DNA of 64,000 nt from contig NZ_JAFFZW010000002.1 in the NCBI RefSeq assembly GCF_017826695.1, positions 744,001 to 808,000 of the forward strand. The letters are read 5' to 3'. Positions 1 through 8,310 of the stretch are shown here, piece by piece. Each line of letters begins with the position of its first letter. Positions within the stretch are counted from its first letter, which is position 1. The translations under genes were made by a program, and so were the position numbers. Below the pieces are notes generated by a model, which was not told where the DNA came from, did not search any database, and saw only the letters and a list, made by a program, of their open reading frames with translations. Source of the DNA: Pseudomonas alliivorans. Lineage in GTDB: Bacteria > Pseudomonadota > Gammaproteobacteria > Pseudomonadales > Pseudomonadaceae.

Positions 1-519
1 CCTGCTTACATATCCATCACAGGGGTAAAACAGAAGCTTATAACTGAAGGTGCATTTACCGCGCATTCAGTGGGGAATATTTACCAGGAAGGTCACGAAG
101 ATCAGGCTCTGGTACAAGCGTTCAGCCATGAGGTTGTCATTCCTTGCGACCCCCAGACGGGTCAACCCAGCGGACTGCGGATACACAAGCCTTTATGTAT
201 CACGAAGATTTTCGATAAAGCCTCACCGTTGCTGCAGGCAGCACTGACGTCGGGCGAGTGTTTGAGTGAAGTCAAGATCCAGTGGTACCGCACATCAGTC
301 AACGGCAATCAGGAGCTTTACTACACAACTCTTTTGACCGACGCCACCATCGTCCAGATAAAGGACTATATGCATAACTGCCAAGATCCTGCGAAGGCCA
401 GCTTCACTCACCTTCAGGACGTGCATTTCGCTTACCGGAAAATCACTTGGACTCATGAAACGTGCGGAACCTCGGGTTCTGACGACTGGCGCACCCATGG
501 GAAAGAAAAGGCTGAGTAA
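1..519 (+). CDS. hcp: Hcp-family type VI secretion tube protein (5' end missing)
   Basis: Hcp forms the stacked hexameric tube of the type VI secretion system and is also secreted. The frame is open from base 1 (PAYISITG...), and the usual Hcp1-family start is only about two residues further upstream, so almost the whole protein (172 residues here) is present. Family hallmarks are visible: YISITG at the start, VGNIYQEGHEDQ near residue 24, and HKPL.ITKIFDKASPLL near residue 45. The GTG at 70 is internal, not the start. A strong hairpin follows the stop, then a damaged vgrG. No other T6SS structural genes lie in the window, so this is an orphan hcp-vgrG island. I am sure of the family; whether the product is used by a T6SS encoded elsewhere is inference. 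Confidence 0.93.
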   Translation, partial: PAYISITGVKQKLITEGAFTAHSVGNIYQEGHEDQALVQAFSHEVVIPCDPQTGQPSGLRIHKPLCITKIFDKASPLLQAALTSGECLSEVKIQWYRTSVNGNQELYYTTLLTDATIVQIKDYMHNCQDPAKASFTHLQDVHFAYRKITWTHETCGTSGSDDWRTHGKEKAE

Positions 520-524
520 TTAAC

Positions 525-556
525 ACCATCGACCCGTAAGGGTCGATGGTTCTTTA
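525..556 (+). terminator. Intrinsic terminator after hcp
   Basis: ACCATCGACCC, loop GTAA, then GGGTCGATGGT gives a perfect 11-bp stem with a tetraloop, followed by TCTTT. It lies 6 bp after the hcp stop and before vgrG, so it probably ends or attenuates hcp transcription and would make hcp mRNA more abundant than vgrG mRNA. Confidence 0.85.
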
Positions 557-580
557 CCTCACTTCGACATGGGATAAGCC

Positions 581-1462
581 ATGAGGTCTGAATCTTCAAG
601 CAAGCATGATTTCAAGCTCAACCTTGATGGCGTCGATCATGACTTTCAGGTGCTCGCCTTCAACGGCCGGGAAGCCATCAGTCAGCCGTTCACCTTTACC
701 CTGGATCTGCTCAGCGAGTCGTCCTGCCTGGATCTGGAAAGCCTGCTTAACCGTCCTGCCTTTTTGCAGTTCGCACCGGACAACGGCGGCATTCACGGTT
801 TGATCGACCGCATCGCCCAAGGCGATTCGGGGCAACGTCTGACCCGTTACTCGATCACCTTGCGCCCGCATCTGGCCCGCCTCGGCCACCGCATCAATCA
901 ACGCATCTTTCAGCACCGTACGGTGCCGCAGATCATTGCCCTGATACTGGAAGAGCATGGCCTGCTTGCCACCACTTATCGTTTCCAGCTCGCCAGCGTC
1001 TATCCCGAGCGTGAGTACTGCGTGCAGTACCACGAATCGGATCTGCACTTCATTCAGCGTCTGTGCGAGGAGGAAGGCCTGCATTATCACTTCGAACACA
1101 GCCCCGCTGCCCACCTGCTGGTGTTCGGCGAGGATCAGGCGGTGTTTCCCAAACTGGCGCCCGTGGTGTATCGACAAGACAGCGCGATGGTCGCCGAAAC
1201 GCCCGTCGTCCAGCGCTTCAACCTGCGGCTTGAAACCCGGCCGACTCGCACCACGCGCCGCGATTACCATTTCGAAAAGCCGCGCCTGACCATGCAGGGT
1301 GCGGTACCCGGCGACGCCCGGCCGGACCTAGAGGATTACGATTACCCCGGCCTGTTTACCTACCGCGACCGCGGCACCCATCTGGCCGCCCGCGCTCTGG
1401 AACGCCATCGCCATGATTACCGGCTCGCCCAAGCTCGGGGCGATAGCATTGGATGCGACTAG
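581..1462 (+). pseudogene. vgrG: Truncated VgrG (TssI) spike protein, N-terminal third only
   Basis: VgrG trimers form the T6SS spike. The 293-residue product contains the gp27-like N-terminal part: DFQVLAFNGREAISQPF near residue 22, ESDLHFIQRLCEEEGLHYHFEH near residue 150, and RPTRTTRRDYHFEKPRL near residue 213. It stops shortly after RALERHRHDYRLAQ at about residue 284. Intact pseudomonad VgrGs continue for several hundred residues more with the gp5-like OB-fold and beta-helix needle, which are absent here. The last nine or so residues do not look like VgrG. The sequence then continues in another frame into an unrelated tail, so a deletion has probably fused the two genes near 1430-1460. 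A spike built from this product should not work. Identity is certain; loss of function is inferred. Confidence 0.88.
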
Positions 1463-1727
1463 CGTGATCTATGTGCTGCCTTCTTTTTTCGAAACGCCTG
1501 TTCTCAGTATGAGACAGCGTTATCGATACCAAATGACTGAAGGTCTAAGAGTTTGCTTGCAAGCCGAACTTTACGCGGAACCTGACACGCAGCCTCTCGT
1601 GTTGCCACAGCCAGCCCCCGCAAACTGGAAACCTTTTATGAACAGTCATCGTCGTCTGCCGAAAGACAATTTTTCAAATGACGAGGTGCTGTATTGGCAG
1701 ATCGAAACAAATGAGCACCCCTTATGA
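1413..1727 (+). CDS. Unidentified ORF, probably the 3' remnant of a T6SS-linked gene
   Basis: This reading frame begins inside the end of the truncated vgrG and runs for 104 residues to a stop that overlaps the next start by 4 bp (ATGA). The part from about residue 15 (VIYVLPSFF...) onward looks like real protein, with aromatic and charged residues and no low-complexity shadow pattern. The first 14 residues are vgrG DNA read out of frame. I do not recognise the family. The simplest reading is that a deletion removed the rest of vgrG and the front of a cargo or adaptor gene, leaving this C-terminal tail translationally coupled to the membrane protein downstream. It may or may not be translated now. 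Confidence 0.4.
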   Translation: MITGSPKLGAIALDATSVIYVLPSFFETPVLSMRQRYRYQMTEGLRVCLQAELYAEPDTQPLVLPQPAPANWKPFMNSHRRLPKDNFSNDEVLYWQIETNEHPL

Positions 1728-2956
1728 ACCCTCTTAATATTAAATATAAATCTTCTGCCTACCGCAGCGACATTACGAAGCACCTTCCTACGCCTATCAG
1801 AACCTCAAATTGCAACTCCAGGAGTGCTACCTCTCTTTCGTTCGGGCATTACGCCCGTCTGGATTCCGCAATAGAGATCACAGCCCAGCTTCAGGCAAAC
1901 GAGCATAAAATCTACGAAAACCAAGAAAAAAACAAGGAACCGGAAGCCTACTGCGACGCTCAGCGCTGGCGCTTCCAGTACTCCGGGAACGTCCCGCACT
2001 TGATATTTGCTTTGAAAATAGTCTGTTTTTCTTTTTTATGGCTATTTTGGGGAGTAGGTATATCCACCGATATAACATCCGAACTTGGTAACGGCAACAC
2101 CGGCACTGCGCTTGCCACCCTGATTGCGACACTCTCAGCTGTTTTGCTTTTAGCCTCTCCATTACTTTCCATAACAACCAGAAAGGCCGGTCACTGCTTA
2201 AACATCACGGGTTTCGTTGTCTGCGCCAGCGTTGTTCTATGGGTTACCGGCACCCTATGGGGCACGACCGAAATGCATATCTCATTCTGGATCGGCACGT
2301 TTCTCTACTTCATGGGTGCCATAGGTTGTGATGCCGTGCTGCACCTTTACAGCCTGTTCAGCAAACACGATGGCAGCGAATTCAACCGCATCGATGGAAT
2401 GGTGCGTTTCAAGCGACGCTTCAGGACACTGTTCGTCGCACCATTCGAGGAGTTTGATCCGGTACTCAGGACCATACCGACAGGCCATGGTTCTCATGAC
2501 TATATCATATGGCTATACCACCGCTACACCAACAAAAAGCTTTGCCTGGCCGTCAAGGTCCATGCGCTGGGGCTGGACAAGGTCAATGCATTGGCATTCT
2601 GGGACAGCCTGCAGCGTTACATGGACGTTACCCACCCGCTGCCAGACCTGCCAGTACTGGAACAAAGTCGGCACCTGGACCCGGTAACTGCAGCCCATGA
2701 TGCACGAACCGGCCGACCTGAACGCCGATGGCGAGACCAGTCGATAAAGAGCTGGAAAGCAGCCGGTGAAAAACGGTTGACTGAGCAATTGAAGCGCTAC
2801 CCGTGGCAGCAATCACCTTGCATCGTGAGAGCTCGAATAAGCGATACCTTGAACATTGAAGATTACTACCGATCTCTGGAAGCGGAAGGGATCGATATCT
2901 CCCCCAAGGCGGACAATTTTTCATTCTTGTATCAAATGGATCAGGGGGCGCAGTGA
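1724..2956 (+). CDS. Four-helix membrane protein of the vgrG locus (DUF6708-like)
   Basis: The 410-residue protein has a charged N-terminal region of about 85 residues and then four predicted membrane helices (near residues 95-112, 128-148, 160-180 and 190-210). After these comes a cytoplasmic part with FNRIDGMVRFKRR, a pattern that resembles DUF6708 proteins found next to VgrG genes. The C-terminal 80 residues are strongly basic and polar. The start overlaps the preceding ORF by 4 bp, which suggests coupled translation. Because it follows a vgrG, a T6SS effector or an immunity-type membrane partner are both possible. I saw no catalytic motif that decides between them, and the DUF assignment is from memory of the pattern. 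Confidence 0.6.
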   Translation: MNPLNIKYKSSAYRSDITKHLPTPIRTSNCNSRSATSLSFGHYARLDSAIEITAQLQANEHKIYENQEKNKEPEAYCDAQRWRFQYSGNVPHLIFALKIVCFSFLWLFWGVGISTDITSELGNGNTGTALATLIATLSAVLLLASPLLSITTRKAGHCLNITGFVVCASVVLWVTGTLWGTTEMHISFWIGTFLYFMGAIGCDAVLHLYSLFSKHDGSEFNRIDGMVRFKRRFRTLFVAPFEEFDPVLRTIPTGHGSHDYIIWLYHRYTNKKLCLAVKVHALGLDKVNALAFWDSLQRYMDVTHPLPDLPVLEQSRHLDPVTAAHDARTGRPERRWRDQSIKSWKAAGEKRLTEQLKRYPWQQSPCIVRARISDTLNIEDYYRSLEAEGIDISPKADNFSFLYQMDQGAQ

Positions 2957-3079
2957 GTGGTTCATTGCTACGAACCGCAGTCACCGCAGATGACCTGCTC
3001 CCCTTGCACCCTCGCCACCCAGCGAATAAGGTGCTCTGCATCGCACTCAGCCCCGAAATACCTTCACCAAAGGCCCCAA

Positions 3080-3655
3080 ATGATCCACATCCGCCCCATG
3101 ACCCCAGACGACTTCGACCACTTCTGGCCGACCTTCCATTCGGTCGTCCAGGCGCAGGAAACCTACGCCTACGACCCGACGCTGACCTTCGAACAGGCTC
3201 GTGACGTATGGATGAAGCTACCCCTGCACACGCTGATTGCGGAAGAAGACGGTCAGCTGCTGGGCAGTTATTACCTGAAGGCGAACGCGGCGGGTCCGGG
3301 GAGTCATGTCTGCAACTGTGGCTATATGGTGACGGACGCAGCGCGGGGTCGTGGGGTGGCGCGGTTGATGTGTGAGCACTCGCAGCAGCTTGCGCGCGAC
3401 AGCGGCTTTCTGGCAATGCAGTTCAATTCGGTGGTTGCCACCAATGAAGTGGCCGTCGCGCTGTGGCACAAGCTCGGTTTTGAAACAGTAGGTCGCTTGC
3501 CCAATGCTTATCGGCATGCCCGCCTGGGGCTGGTGGATTGTCTGGTGATGTTCAAATGGCTGGGCGAAGCGCCTGAGGTTCAAGAACCTGCGCGACCCAT
3601 GCTGATTGGTCGCAAGAACATCGAGTCTGTCGTGTCACGCCCCCGCCGCAAATAG
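3080..3655 (+). CDS. GNAT-family N-acetyltransferase
   Basis: GNAT enzymes move an acetyl group from acetyl-CoA to an amine. The 191-residue product starts MIHIRPMTPDDFDHFW, typical for the first strand and helix. It carries the acetyl-CoA loop as VTDAARGRGVARLMCEHSQQLA (about residues 85-106), matching the Q/RxxGxG/A rule, and ends the fold with VALWHKLGFETVGRLP. The upstream in-frame stretch from 2957 lies between the genes and reads poorly, so I chose the ATG at 3080. The acceptor substrate cannot be told from sequence. A tail of about 25 residues follows the domain. Confidence 0.88.
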   Translation: MIHIRPMTPDDFDHFWPTFHSVVQAQETYAYDPTLTFEQARDVWMKLPLHTLIAEEDGQLLGSYYLKANAAGPGSHVCNCGYMVTDAARGRGVARLMCEHSQQLARDSGFLAMQFNSVVATNEVAVALWHKLGFETVGRLPNAYRHARLGLVDCLVMFKWLGEAPEVQEPARPMLIGRKNIESVVSRPRRK

Positions 3656-3668
3656 CCCGTCTGGTGCA

Positions 3669-3710
3669 GGCTCCCTCACGTCAGGTCAGGTTGCGACCTT
3701 GAAGGGAGCC
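3669..3710 (+). terminator. Possible terminator hairpin after the acetyltransferase gene
   Basis: GGCTCCCT and AGGGAGCC form an 8-bp stem, and the loop contains a second small stem (AGGT/ACCT). Only a short mixed run (ATCTTCC) follows, so intrinsic termination is uncertain. It lies between two convergent genes, where a shared terminator is expected. Confidence 0.35.
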
Positions 3711-3764
3711 ATCTTCCCTGCATCCCTCAGCGTTTAATCCCTTGAAGCTTTATTGTCTGACGGC

Positions 3765-4037
3765 CTATTCCTTGACCTCGCTCAGCGAGAAACGGTGTCC
3801 CTTGGTGTCACGTACTTCGGTCCCCACGATGTACGCGATGGTCTGCCCGTCATGGTCGACCAGACGTTGCGGGGTCCCGAGGCTGAGTGTGCCTATTTCG
3901 CCACTCCAGTCCCTTCGCGGGTCATGTTCGAGGTAGGCGTAAACCTTACGTTCACGAATGCGCCATACCGGATAGCGCTTGCGGCTGGAGATGACGTCGT
4001 AGGTCAGGTTGGGGTTGAAGATGAAGGCAGCAGTCAT
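3765..4037 (-). CDS. Small conserved hypothetical protein
   Basis: The 90-residue product begins MTAAFIFNPNLTYDVISSRKRYPVWRI and has a beta-rich pattern with a repeated (V/I)xDxxGxxIAYIVGTEVRDTKG motif near the end. It has no signal peptide or membrane helix. I chose the ATG at 4037 because CGGAGACTGCC just upstream supplies a good ribosome binding site, whereas the longer form starting at 4103 has none. I do not recognise the family. It lies alone between a GNAT gene and the TerC-type gene. Confidence 0.6.
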   Translation of the reverse strand: MTAAFIFNPNLTYDVISSRKRYPVWRIRERKVYAYLEHDPRRDWSGEIGTLSLGTPQRLVDHDGQTIAYIVGTEVRDTKGHRFSLSEVKE

Positions 4038-4152
4038 GGCAGTCTCCGTTGTGAAGTGGCTGACTGCACGGTGAAGCCACGTGGTTGTCGCAGGATAGAC
4101 CACGCTTGAAAGGCCTTCGTTGCGACCGGACGACCAACCGCAACACCACGAA

Positions 4153-4174
4153 AAACGGGCCTTTCGGCCCGTTT
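4153..4174 (-). terminator. Intrinsic terminator of the TerC-CBS gene
   Basis: On the minus strand AAACGGGCC, loop GAAA, GGCCCGTTT forms a perfect 9-bp stem followed by TTCG. It lies about 20 bp after the stop of the TerC-type gene, the usual place for its terminator. Confidence 0.8.
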
Positions 4175-4194
4175 ATCACTGACGTCCCGTATCG

Positions 4195-5763
4195 CTATTT
4201 GCCAGCGCCGACTTCCGGCTGACGCTGCAGCAATACACGGGTGACACGGCGTTCTTCCACACCGACAACCTTCAGATCCCAGCCCTGCCACTGAAGGCTG
4301 TCGCCCATAGTGGGCAGACGATCCAGCAGGCTCATGACCAGCCCGGCCAGTGTCTGATAATCGTCGGTGGCCTTGGCCTGGAAACCGGTCCGCTCGCGGA
4401 TCAGGCTCAGGTTCAACGCGCCCGAGACAATGAAATCATCACCCTGCGCCACGATGTCCGGACCTTCCACTTCGCTGGCGTCAGGCAACTGGCCGGCGAT
4501 GGACTCCAGAATGTCGGTCATGCTCAGCACACCGATAAAATCACCGAACTCATTGACCACGAACGCGATGTGGGTCGACTCCTTGCGCATCTGTTCCAGT
4601 GCATTGAGGATCGTGAAGTTCTCCAGCAGGTTGATGGCCTTGCGCGACAGCAGCTTCAGGTCAGGCTCGTTACCGGACAGCAACTCCTTGAGCAGTTCCT
4701 TTTTGTGAACGAAGCCCAGCGGTTCATCAATGCCGCCCTCGCCGATCAATGGCAGGCGCGAATAGGACGAGTGCATCAATTTCAGGCGGATCTTGTCAGC
4801 GTCGTCGCTCAGGTCGATGTAATCGATCTCGGCGCGCGGCGTCATCACGGTACGAATCGGACGCTCTGCCAACTGCAGAACACCGCTGATCATCACGCGC
4901 TCGCGACGGTCGAACACTGGCTCGGCGCTCTCGCCCTCCATCATTTCAATGATTTCTTCGTCGACATCACCCGATTCCAGCCTGCGACCACCCAGCAGGC
5001 GCATGACCGCATGGGCAGCACGCTCACGGCGTGGAAGATGACCATGCGCGGACTTCTTGCTGCGCTTGCGGGCGATCTGGTTGAACACCTCGATAAGGAT
5101 CGAGAAACCGATGGCCGCATACAGATAGCCTTTTGGAATGTGGAAGCCCAGGCCCTCAGCGGTCAGGCTGAAGCCGATCATCATCAGGAAGCCCAGGCAC
5201 AGCATGATGACGGTCGGGCGACTGTTGACGAACTTGGTCAACGGTTTGCTCGCAATCATCATCAGGCCGATGGAGAAGATGACCGCAATCATCATCACCG
5301 ACAGGTGCTCGACCATGCCCACCGCAGTAATAACAGCGTCGAGCGAGAACACCGCATCAAGCACTACGATCTGCGCCACGATAGGCCAGAACAGCGCGTA
5401 TCCGGCATTGCCGGCTTTCTGACTGACGTGGCCTTCCAGTCGCTCGTGCAATTCCATGGTGGCCTTGAACAGCAGGAACACACCACCGAACAGCATGATC
5501 AGGTCGCGGCCGGAGAACGTCTTGCCAAAAATGTCGAACAAGGGCTCGGTCAGCGTGACCATCCAGGAAATACTGGCCAGCAGGCCAAGGCGCATGATCA
5601 ATGCCAGCGACAGACCGATCACACGTGCCTTGTCGCGTTGTGCAGGCGGAAGCTTGTCGGCCAGGATGGCGATGAATACCAGGTTATCGATACCCAGTAC
5701 CAGTTCCAGAATGATAAGGGTCAGCAGGCCAAGCCAGGCCGTCGGGTCAGCAATCCATTCCAT
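4195..5763 (-). CDS. TerC-family membrane protein with CBS pair and CorC_HlyC domain
   Basis: This 522-residue inner-membrane protein joins a TerC domain (about residues 1-235, seven hydrophobic helices) to a cytoplasmic CBS pair (about 300-420) and a C-terminal CorC_HlyC domain (about 440-520). The TerC signatures ELVLGIDN (20-27) and DAVFSLDAV (136-144) carry the paired acidic residues thought to bind metal. [12 protein letters not shown] near residue 307 opens the CBS region. The architecture matches E. coli YegH/YoaE. Members are linked to metal (often manganese) export or to metallation of secreted proteins, but the substrate of this subtype is not settled. It is a single-gene unit with its own terminator. 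A long 5' gap might hold a regulatory leader, but I did not find a yybP-ykoY-type consensus. Confidence 0.93.
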   Translation of the reverse strand: MEWIADPTAWLGLLTLIILELVLGIDNLVFIAILADKLPPAQRDKARVIGLSLALIMRLGLLASISWMVTLTEPLFDIFGKTFSGRDLIMLFGGVFLLFKATMELHERLEGHVSQKAGNAGYALFWPIVAQIVVLDAVFSLDAVITAVGMVEHLSVMMIAVIFSIGLMMIASKPLTKFVNSRPTVIMLCLGFLMMIGFSLTAEGLGFHIPKGYLYAAIGFSILIEVFNQIARKRSKKSAHGHLPRRERAAHAVMRLLGGRRLESGDVDEEIIEMMEGESAEPVFDRRERVMISGVLQLAERPIRTVMTPRAEIDYIDLSDDADKIRLKLMHSSYSRLPLIGEGGIDEPLGFVHKKELLKELLSGNEPDLKLLSRKAINLLENFTILNALEQMRKESTHIAFVVNEFGDFIGVLSMTDILESIAGQLPDASEVEGPDIVAQGDDFIVSGALNLSLIRERTGFQAKATDDYQTLAGLVMSLLDRLPTMGDSLQWQGWDLKVVGVEERRVTRVLLQRQPEVGAGK

Positions 5764-6220
5764 GGTAATTAGTCAGCCTTCTGAACAGAATGTTGGGCGG
5801 GAGCGCCTGATGCGTTGCGCTGAGCACGGAAATTCGGCGCCGAATGCAGAGAGGCATCCGAGCAGGCTGAATAGCCTTGGGCAGGGTTTGAACGCAAAAG
5901 AGAGGATGAAGCGAGGCTTGAATCAGGCTTGATTCCGCATGGGATGCAGACAAATGGACAGCCCGATGCTGAAAAAGGAAAACGACTCGGAGGTTCCTGG
6001 AGGGTGTTCATACAGTCCTGAAATTTGATACGGGCGATGATCCTACAATACACAGATCGGATTAGCGCGCCGAATAAGTATTACAAGAGTTGACGGAAAA
6101 ACGGCTGCCCTGATCGTCCGAGCCCCTTCCGAGCGACGTTTTGTCGCACCCAAATTCATGACCAGTTGTCTGACGACGCCCGATGCACGGTAGATGGCGA
6201 TGGGCAATTGTTTTAAAATG
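5764..6220. other. Long gene-free stretch upstream of the TerC-type gene
   Basis: No reading frame in this stretch has convincing protein character on either strand. It contains a perfect 14-bp palindrome, ATTCGGCGCCGAAT at 5831-5844, and an AT-rich part around 6210-6230. It should hold the promoter of the TerC-type gene on the minus strand and possibly that of a small RNA on the plus strand. Confidence 0.5.
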
Positions 6221-6225
6221 TTGCA

Positions 6226-6325
6226 ATAACGTCACACCTGCGCAGGCCGATCTGCTGTTCGCTGATCCCTGACGCCACCTGACAAGAATCATAAAAAGAA
6301 AGCCCGTCATAGACGGGCTTTTTTC
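6226..6325 (+). ncRNA. Candidate small RNA ending at a strong orphan terminator
   Basis: A textbook terminator at 6301-6325 has no plus-strand gene before it: the nearest upstream annotated gene runs the other way and starts at 5763. The roughly 75 bases before the stem include an A-rich single-stranded run (ACAAGAATCATAAAAAGAAA), the kind of site Hfq and Crc bind in pseudomonads. A TAAAAT box at 6214-6219 could be a -10 element, giving a transcript of about 100 nt. The 5' end given here rests only on that box. I do not assign it to a named RNA family. Confidence 0.4.
6301..6325 (+). terminator. Strong intrinsic terminator with no gene before it
   Basis: AGCCCGTC, loop ATA, GACGGGCT is followed by TTTTTTCG. 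The stem is perfect and the T-run is long, which is diagnostic of rho-independent termination on the plus strand. Confidence 0.88.
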
Positions 6326-6412
6326 GTTTTTAGCTTTTGCACGCCATGCGGCCAAAGAATGTCGCACGCATGGCAGTCGACGCGTTTTTTTGACCTTTGA
6401 GGATCTTGCTTC

Positions 6413-6691
6413 ATGCTGCGTATCGTTGTTGTTCATCTGTTCCAATGGCTCAAGCGCCTGTCTTCCGGCCTTCTGTCCCGTGGGTCGCATTACAGCGAGT
6501 CCCGTGACTTCACCCGTGAGAACGATGAAGGTCGCTGGACCTTCGTTTCCATCGCAATCATTCTGACCTTGAGCCTGTATTGCCTGGCCGGTTTGGGCTA
6601 CTACGCCAAGGTCAACGTGTGGGACGGTTTTACCCAGGAGCAGAAAGCCAATATCGCGCAAGCGATGGTGGTCAGCTCGCAGAATCTGTAA
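6413..6691 (+). CDS. Small single-helix membrane protein
   Basis: The 92-residue product has an amphipathic start, a polar middle (SRGSHYSESRDFTRENDEGRW) and one clear membrane helix near residues 43-66 (FVSIAIILTLSLYCLAGLGYY). A short tail ends in AQAMVVSSQNL. This is the pattern of a small inner-membrane protein; I do not recognise a named family. A hairpin terminator lies 20 bp after its stop, so it is a single-gene unit. Confidence 0.6.
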   Translation: MLRIVVVHLFQWLKRLSSGLLSRGSHYSESRDFTRENDEGRWTFVSIAIILTLSLYCLAGLGYYAKVNVWDGFTQEQKANIAQAMVVSSQNL

Positions 6692-6711
6692 GCAGCCTGT
6701 GTGCAACATCG

Positions 6712-6738
6712 AACGGGGAAGCTGAGGCTTCCCCGTTT
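6712..6738 (+). terminator. Terminator after the small membrane protein gene
   Basis: AACGGGGAAGC, loop TGAG, GCTTCCCCGTT is a perfect 11-bp stem. The T-run after it is short (TTTGCGTTT overlaps the stem end), so efficiency may be moderate. Confidence 0.7.
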
Positions 6739-6810
6739 GCGTTTAAACGCTTGTCAGACGCTTGAGTTTCTGCGAGAAACCTGGCCGCACACACAAGGAG
6801 ATGTCTGGCA

Positions 6811-7152
6811 ATGAACGACGAACTACTCATAACCGATCTGCAGATTGGCGAAGGCAAGGCCGTGGTCAAGGGCGCATTGATCACCACCCATTACACCGGA
6901 ACCCTGACCGACGGCACGGTCTTCGACTCTTCCCACGAGCGCGGCAAGCCTTTTCAGTGCGTGATCGGTACGGGGCGCGTTATCAAAGGCTGGGACCAGG
7001 GCTTGATGGGCATGCAAGTCGGGGGGCGTCGCAAGTTGTTCGTCCCGGCTCACCTCGCTTACGGCGACCGAAAAATGGGGGCTCACATTCAGCCGGGCTC
7101 CGACCTGACTTTCGAGATTGAACTGTTGGAAGTCCTGACACGCGACGACTGA
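6811..7152 (+). CDS. FKBP-type peptidyl-prolyl cis-trans isomerase
   Basis: The protein catalyses cis-trans isomerisation of prolyl bonds and probably helps folding in the cytoplasm, since there is no signal peptide. Its 113 residues are a single FKBP domain with the classic run HYTGTLTDGTVFDSS (about 28-42), VIGTGRVIKGWDQGL (about 55-69), GMQVGGRRKLFVPAHLAYGD (about 71-90) and a final DLTFEIELLEV strand. The active-site aromatic residues Y29, F39, W65 and Y88 are present. AAGGAGATGTCTGGCA precedes the ATG. It is the short stand-alone form, without the dimerisation domain of FkpA. Confidence 0.95.
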   Translation: MNDELLITDLQIGEGKAVVKGALITTHYTGTLTDGTVFDSSHERGKPFQCVIGTGRVIKGWDQGLMGMQVGGRRKLFVPAHLAYGDRKMGAHIQPGSDLTFEIELLEVLTRDD

Positions 7153-7283
7153 ACGGACGGCGGGCCGGGTTGCGTGTTTATTTTTCAGCATGTCCGGTCA
7201 CACTTCGTTTGCCGGATTGCGCGCGCACGCAGAAAAAGCCATGCTCAGGGTATGGAATTCAATGACTTCTGACAGGACAACCC

Positions 7284-7511
7284 ATGGCGCTCAACAAGTC
7301 GACCCAGGAGCTGAAAAAGCACCTCAAGGGCACGGCCACCAACCTCGAAACCACCGCAGATGAAATTCTCAAGCTTGCGTCGCAGATGAAAGAGGTCGAT
7401 GTCACGGCCATTCTGCAGATGGTCAATCGCCTTTATAGCGACGCGGACCAACTCAAGGCCTACGCCGATGAAGTCAAATCGAAGAGAATCGTGCGCGCCA
7501 AGCTACCTTGA
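7284..7511 (+). CDS. Small helical hypothetical protein
   Basis: The 75-residue product is almost entirely helical with heptad-like spacing (LKKHLKGTATNLETTADEIL, then LKLASQMKEVDVTAILQMV) and has no signal peptide or membrane helix. A spaced GACAGGACAACCC lies before the ATG. I do not recognise a named family. It stands alone between the FKBP gene and the DUF1275 gene. Confidence 0.6.
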   Translation: MALNKSTQELKKHLKGTATNLETTADEILKLASQMKEVDVTAILQMVNRLYSDADQLKAYADEVKSKRIVRAKLP

Positions 7512-7563
7512 ATCACAGAACGCCCTTTGATATCGCAGTCCTAAACGTTCCAGAGAACCGTCG

Positions 7564-8262
7564 ATGCCGTCAGCGTTCACTCATGCACGTTTTCGATACG
7601 TGGCGTTACAGAAACGGCGGACCCGGGTCGGCATGACTCTGGCCGCCAGTCTTTCGGTTCTGGCGGGTATGACGGACGCCATTGGCTTCATGGCAACGGG
7701 CGACTTTGTCTCTTTCATGAGCGGCAACACCACGCGACTGGCGGTGGCGCTGGGCGAAGGCGACATGGGCATGACCGCTCGCCTGAGCCTGGCTATCGGC
7801 GTGTTCATCGCGGGCAACGCGTTGGGTATTGTCATCGCCCGCCTGGGCAACCGCCGTGCGTTGCCACTGCTGCTGGTTGTCGCGACACTCCTGTGTGCAG
7901 CCGCTGCCTGGCCAATGGAGAAGAATCTGCTGGCGCTGGTCTGGGCGATTCTGGCAATGGGCATGCTCAACGCTGCGGTTGAACAGGTAAACGGTCAGTC
8001 GGTGGGGCTGACCTATGTGACCGGCGCCCTGTCCCGCTTCGGACGTGGCCTGGGACGCTGGTTGATGGGGGAGCGAAGGAATGGCTGGCAGGCCCAGTTG
8101 ATTCCGTGGTTCGGCATGTTCATCGGCGCGGTCGTCGGAGCGCTGATAGAACGTCGCCTCGGGTTGAACGCCCTGCTGGTCAGCGCAGGTCTCTCGGCAT
8201 TGCTGGGGCTGGTCTCGCTCGGCATTCCACATCGATGGCAGCGCCTCTACATGCCGCGTTGA
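7564..8262 (+). CDS. DUF1275 (YoaK-family) integral membrane protein
   Basis: The 232-residue protein has about six membrane helices and the DUF1275 hallmarks SVLAGMTDAIGFMATGDFVSFMSGNTT (about residues 31-58) and MGMLNAAVEQVNGQSVGLTYVTGAL (about 132-156). Family members are small inner-membrane proteins of unknown transport role. The gene begins at ATG 7564, about 50 bp after the preceding small helical protein, and may share a transcript with it. The function cannot be stated from sequence. Confidence 0.85.
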   Translation: MPSAFTHARFRYVALQKRRTRVGMTLAASLSVLAGMTDAIGFMATGDFVSFMSGNTTRLAVALGEGDMGMTARLSLAIGVFIAGNALGIVIARLGNRRALPLLLVVATLLCAAAAWPMEKNLLALVWAILAMGMLNAAVEQVNGQSVGLTYVTGALSRFGRGLGRWLMGERRNGWQAQLIPWFGMFIGAVVGALIERRLGLNALLVSAGLSALLGLVSLGIPHRWQRLYMPR

Positions 8263-8310
8263 GGCAAATAGGTTTACCATACGCGCCTTTTTTCCGACCG
8301 ACCCCGCCCC

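Noticed and set aside
4570..5772. A 400-codon open frame antisense to the TerC-CBS gene
   Set aside because: It is a shadow of the clear TerC-family gene; the product has no domain-like segments.
5764..5960. Manganese (yybP-ykoY) riboswitch ahead of the TerC-type gene
   Set aside because: The family often carries this leader, so I looked for its conserved core in the reverse complement, but I could not find a match.
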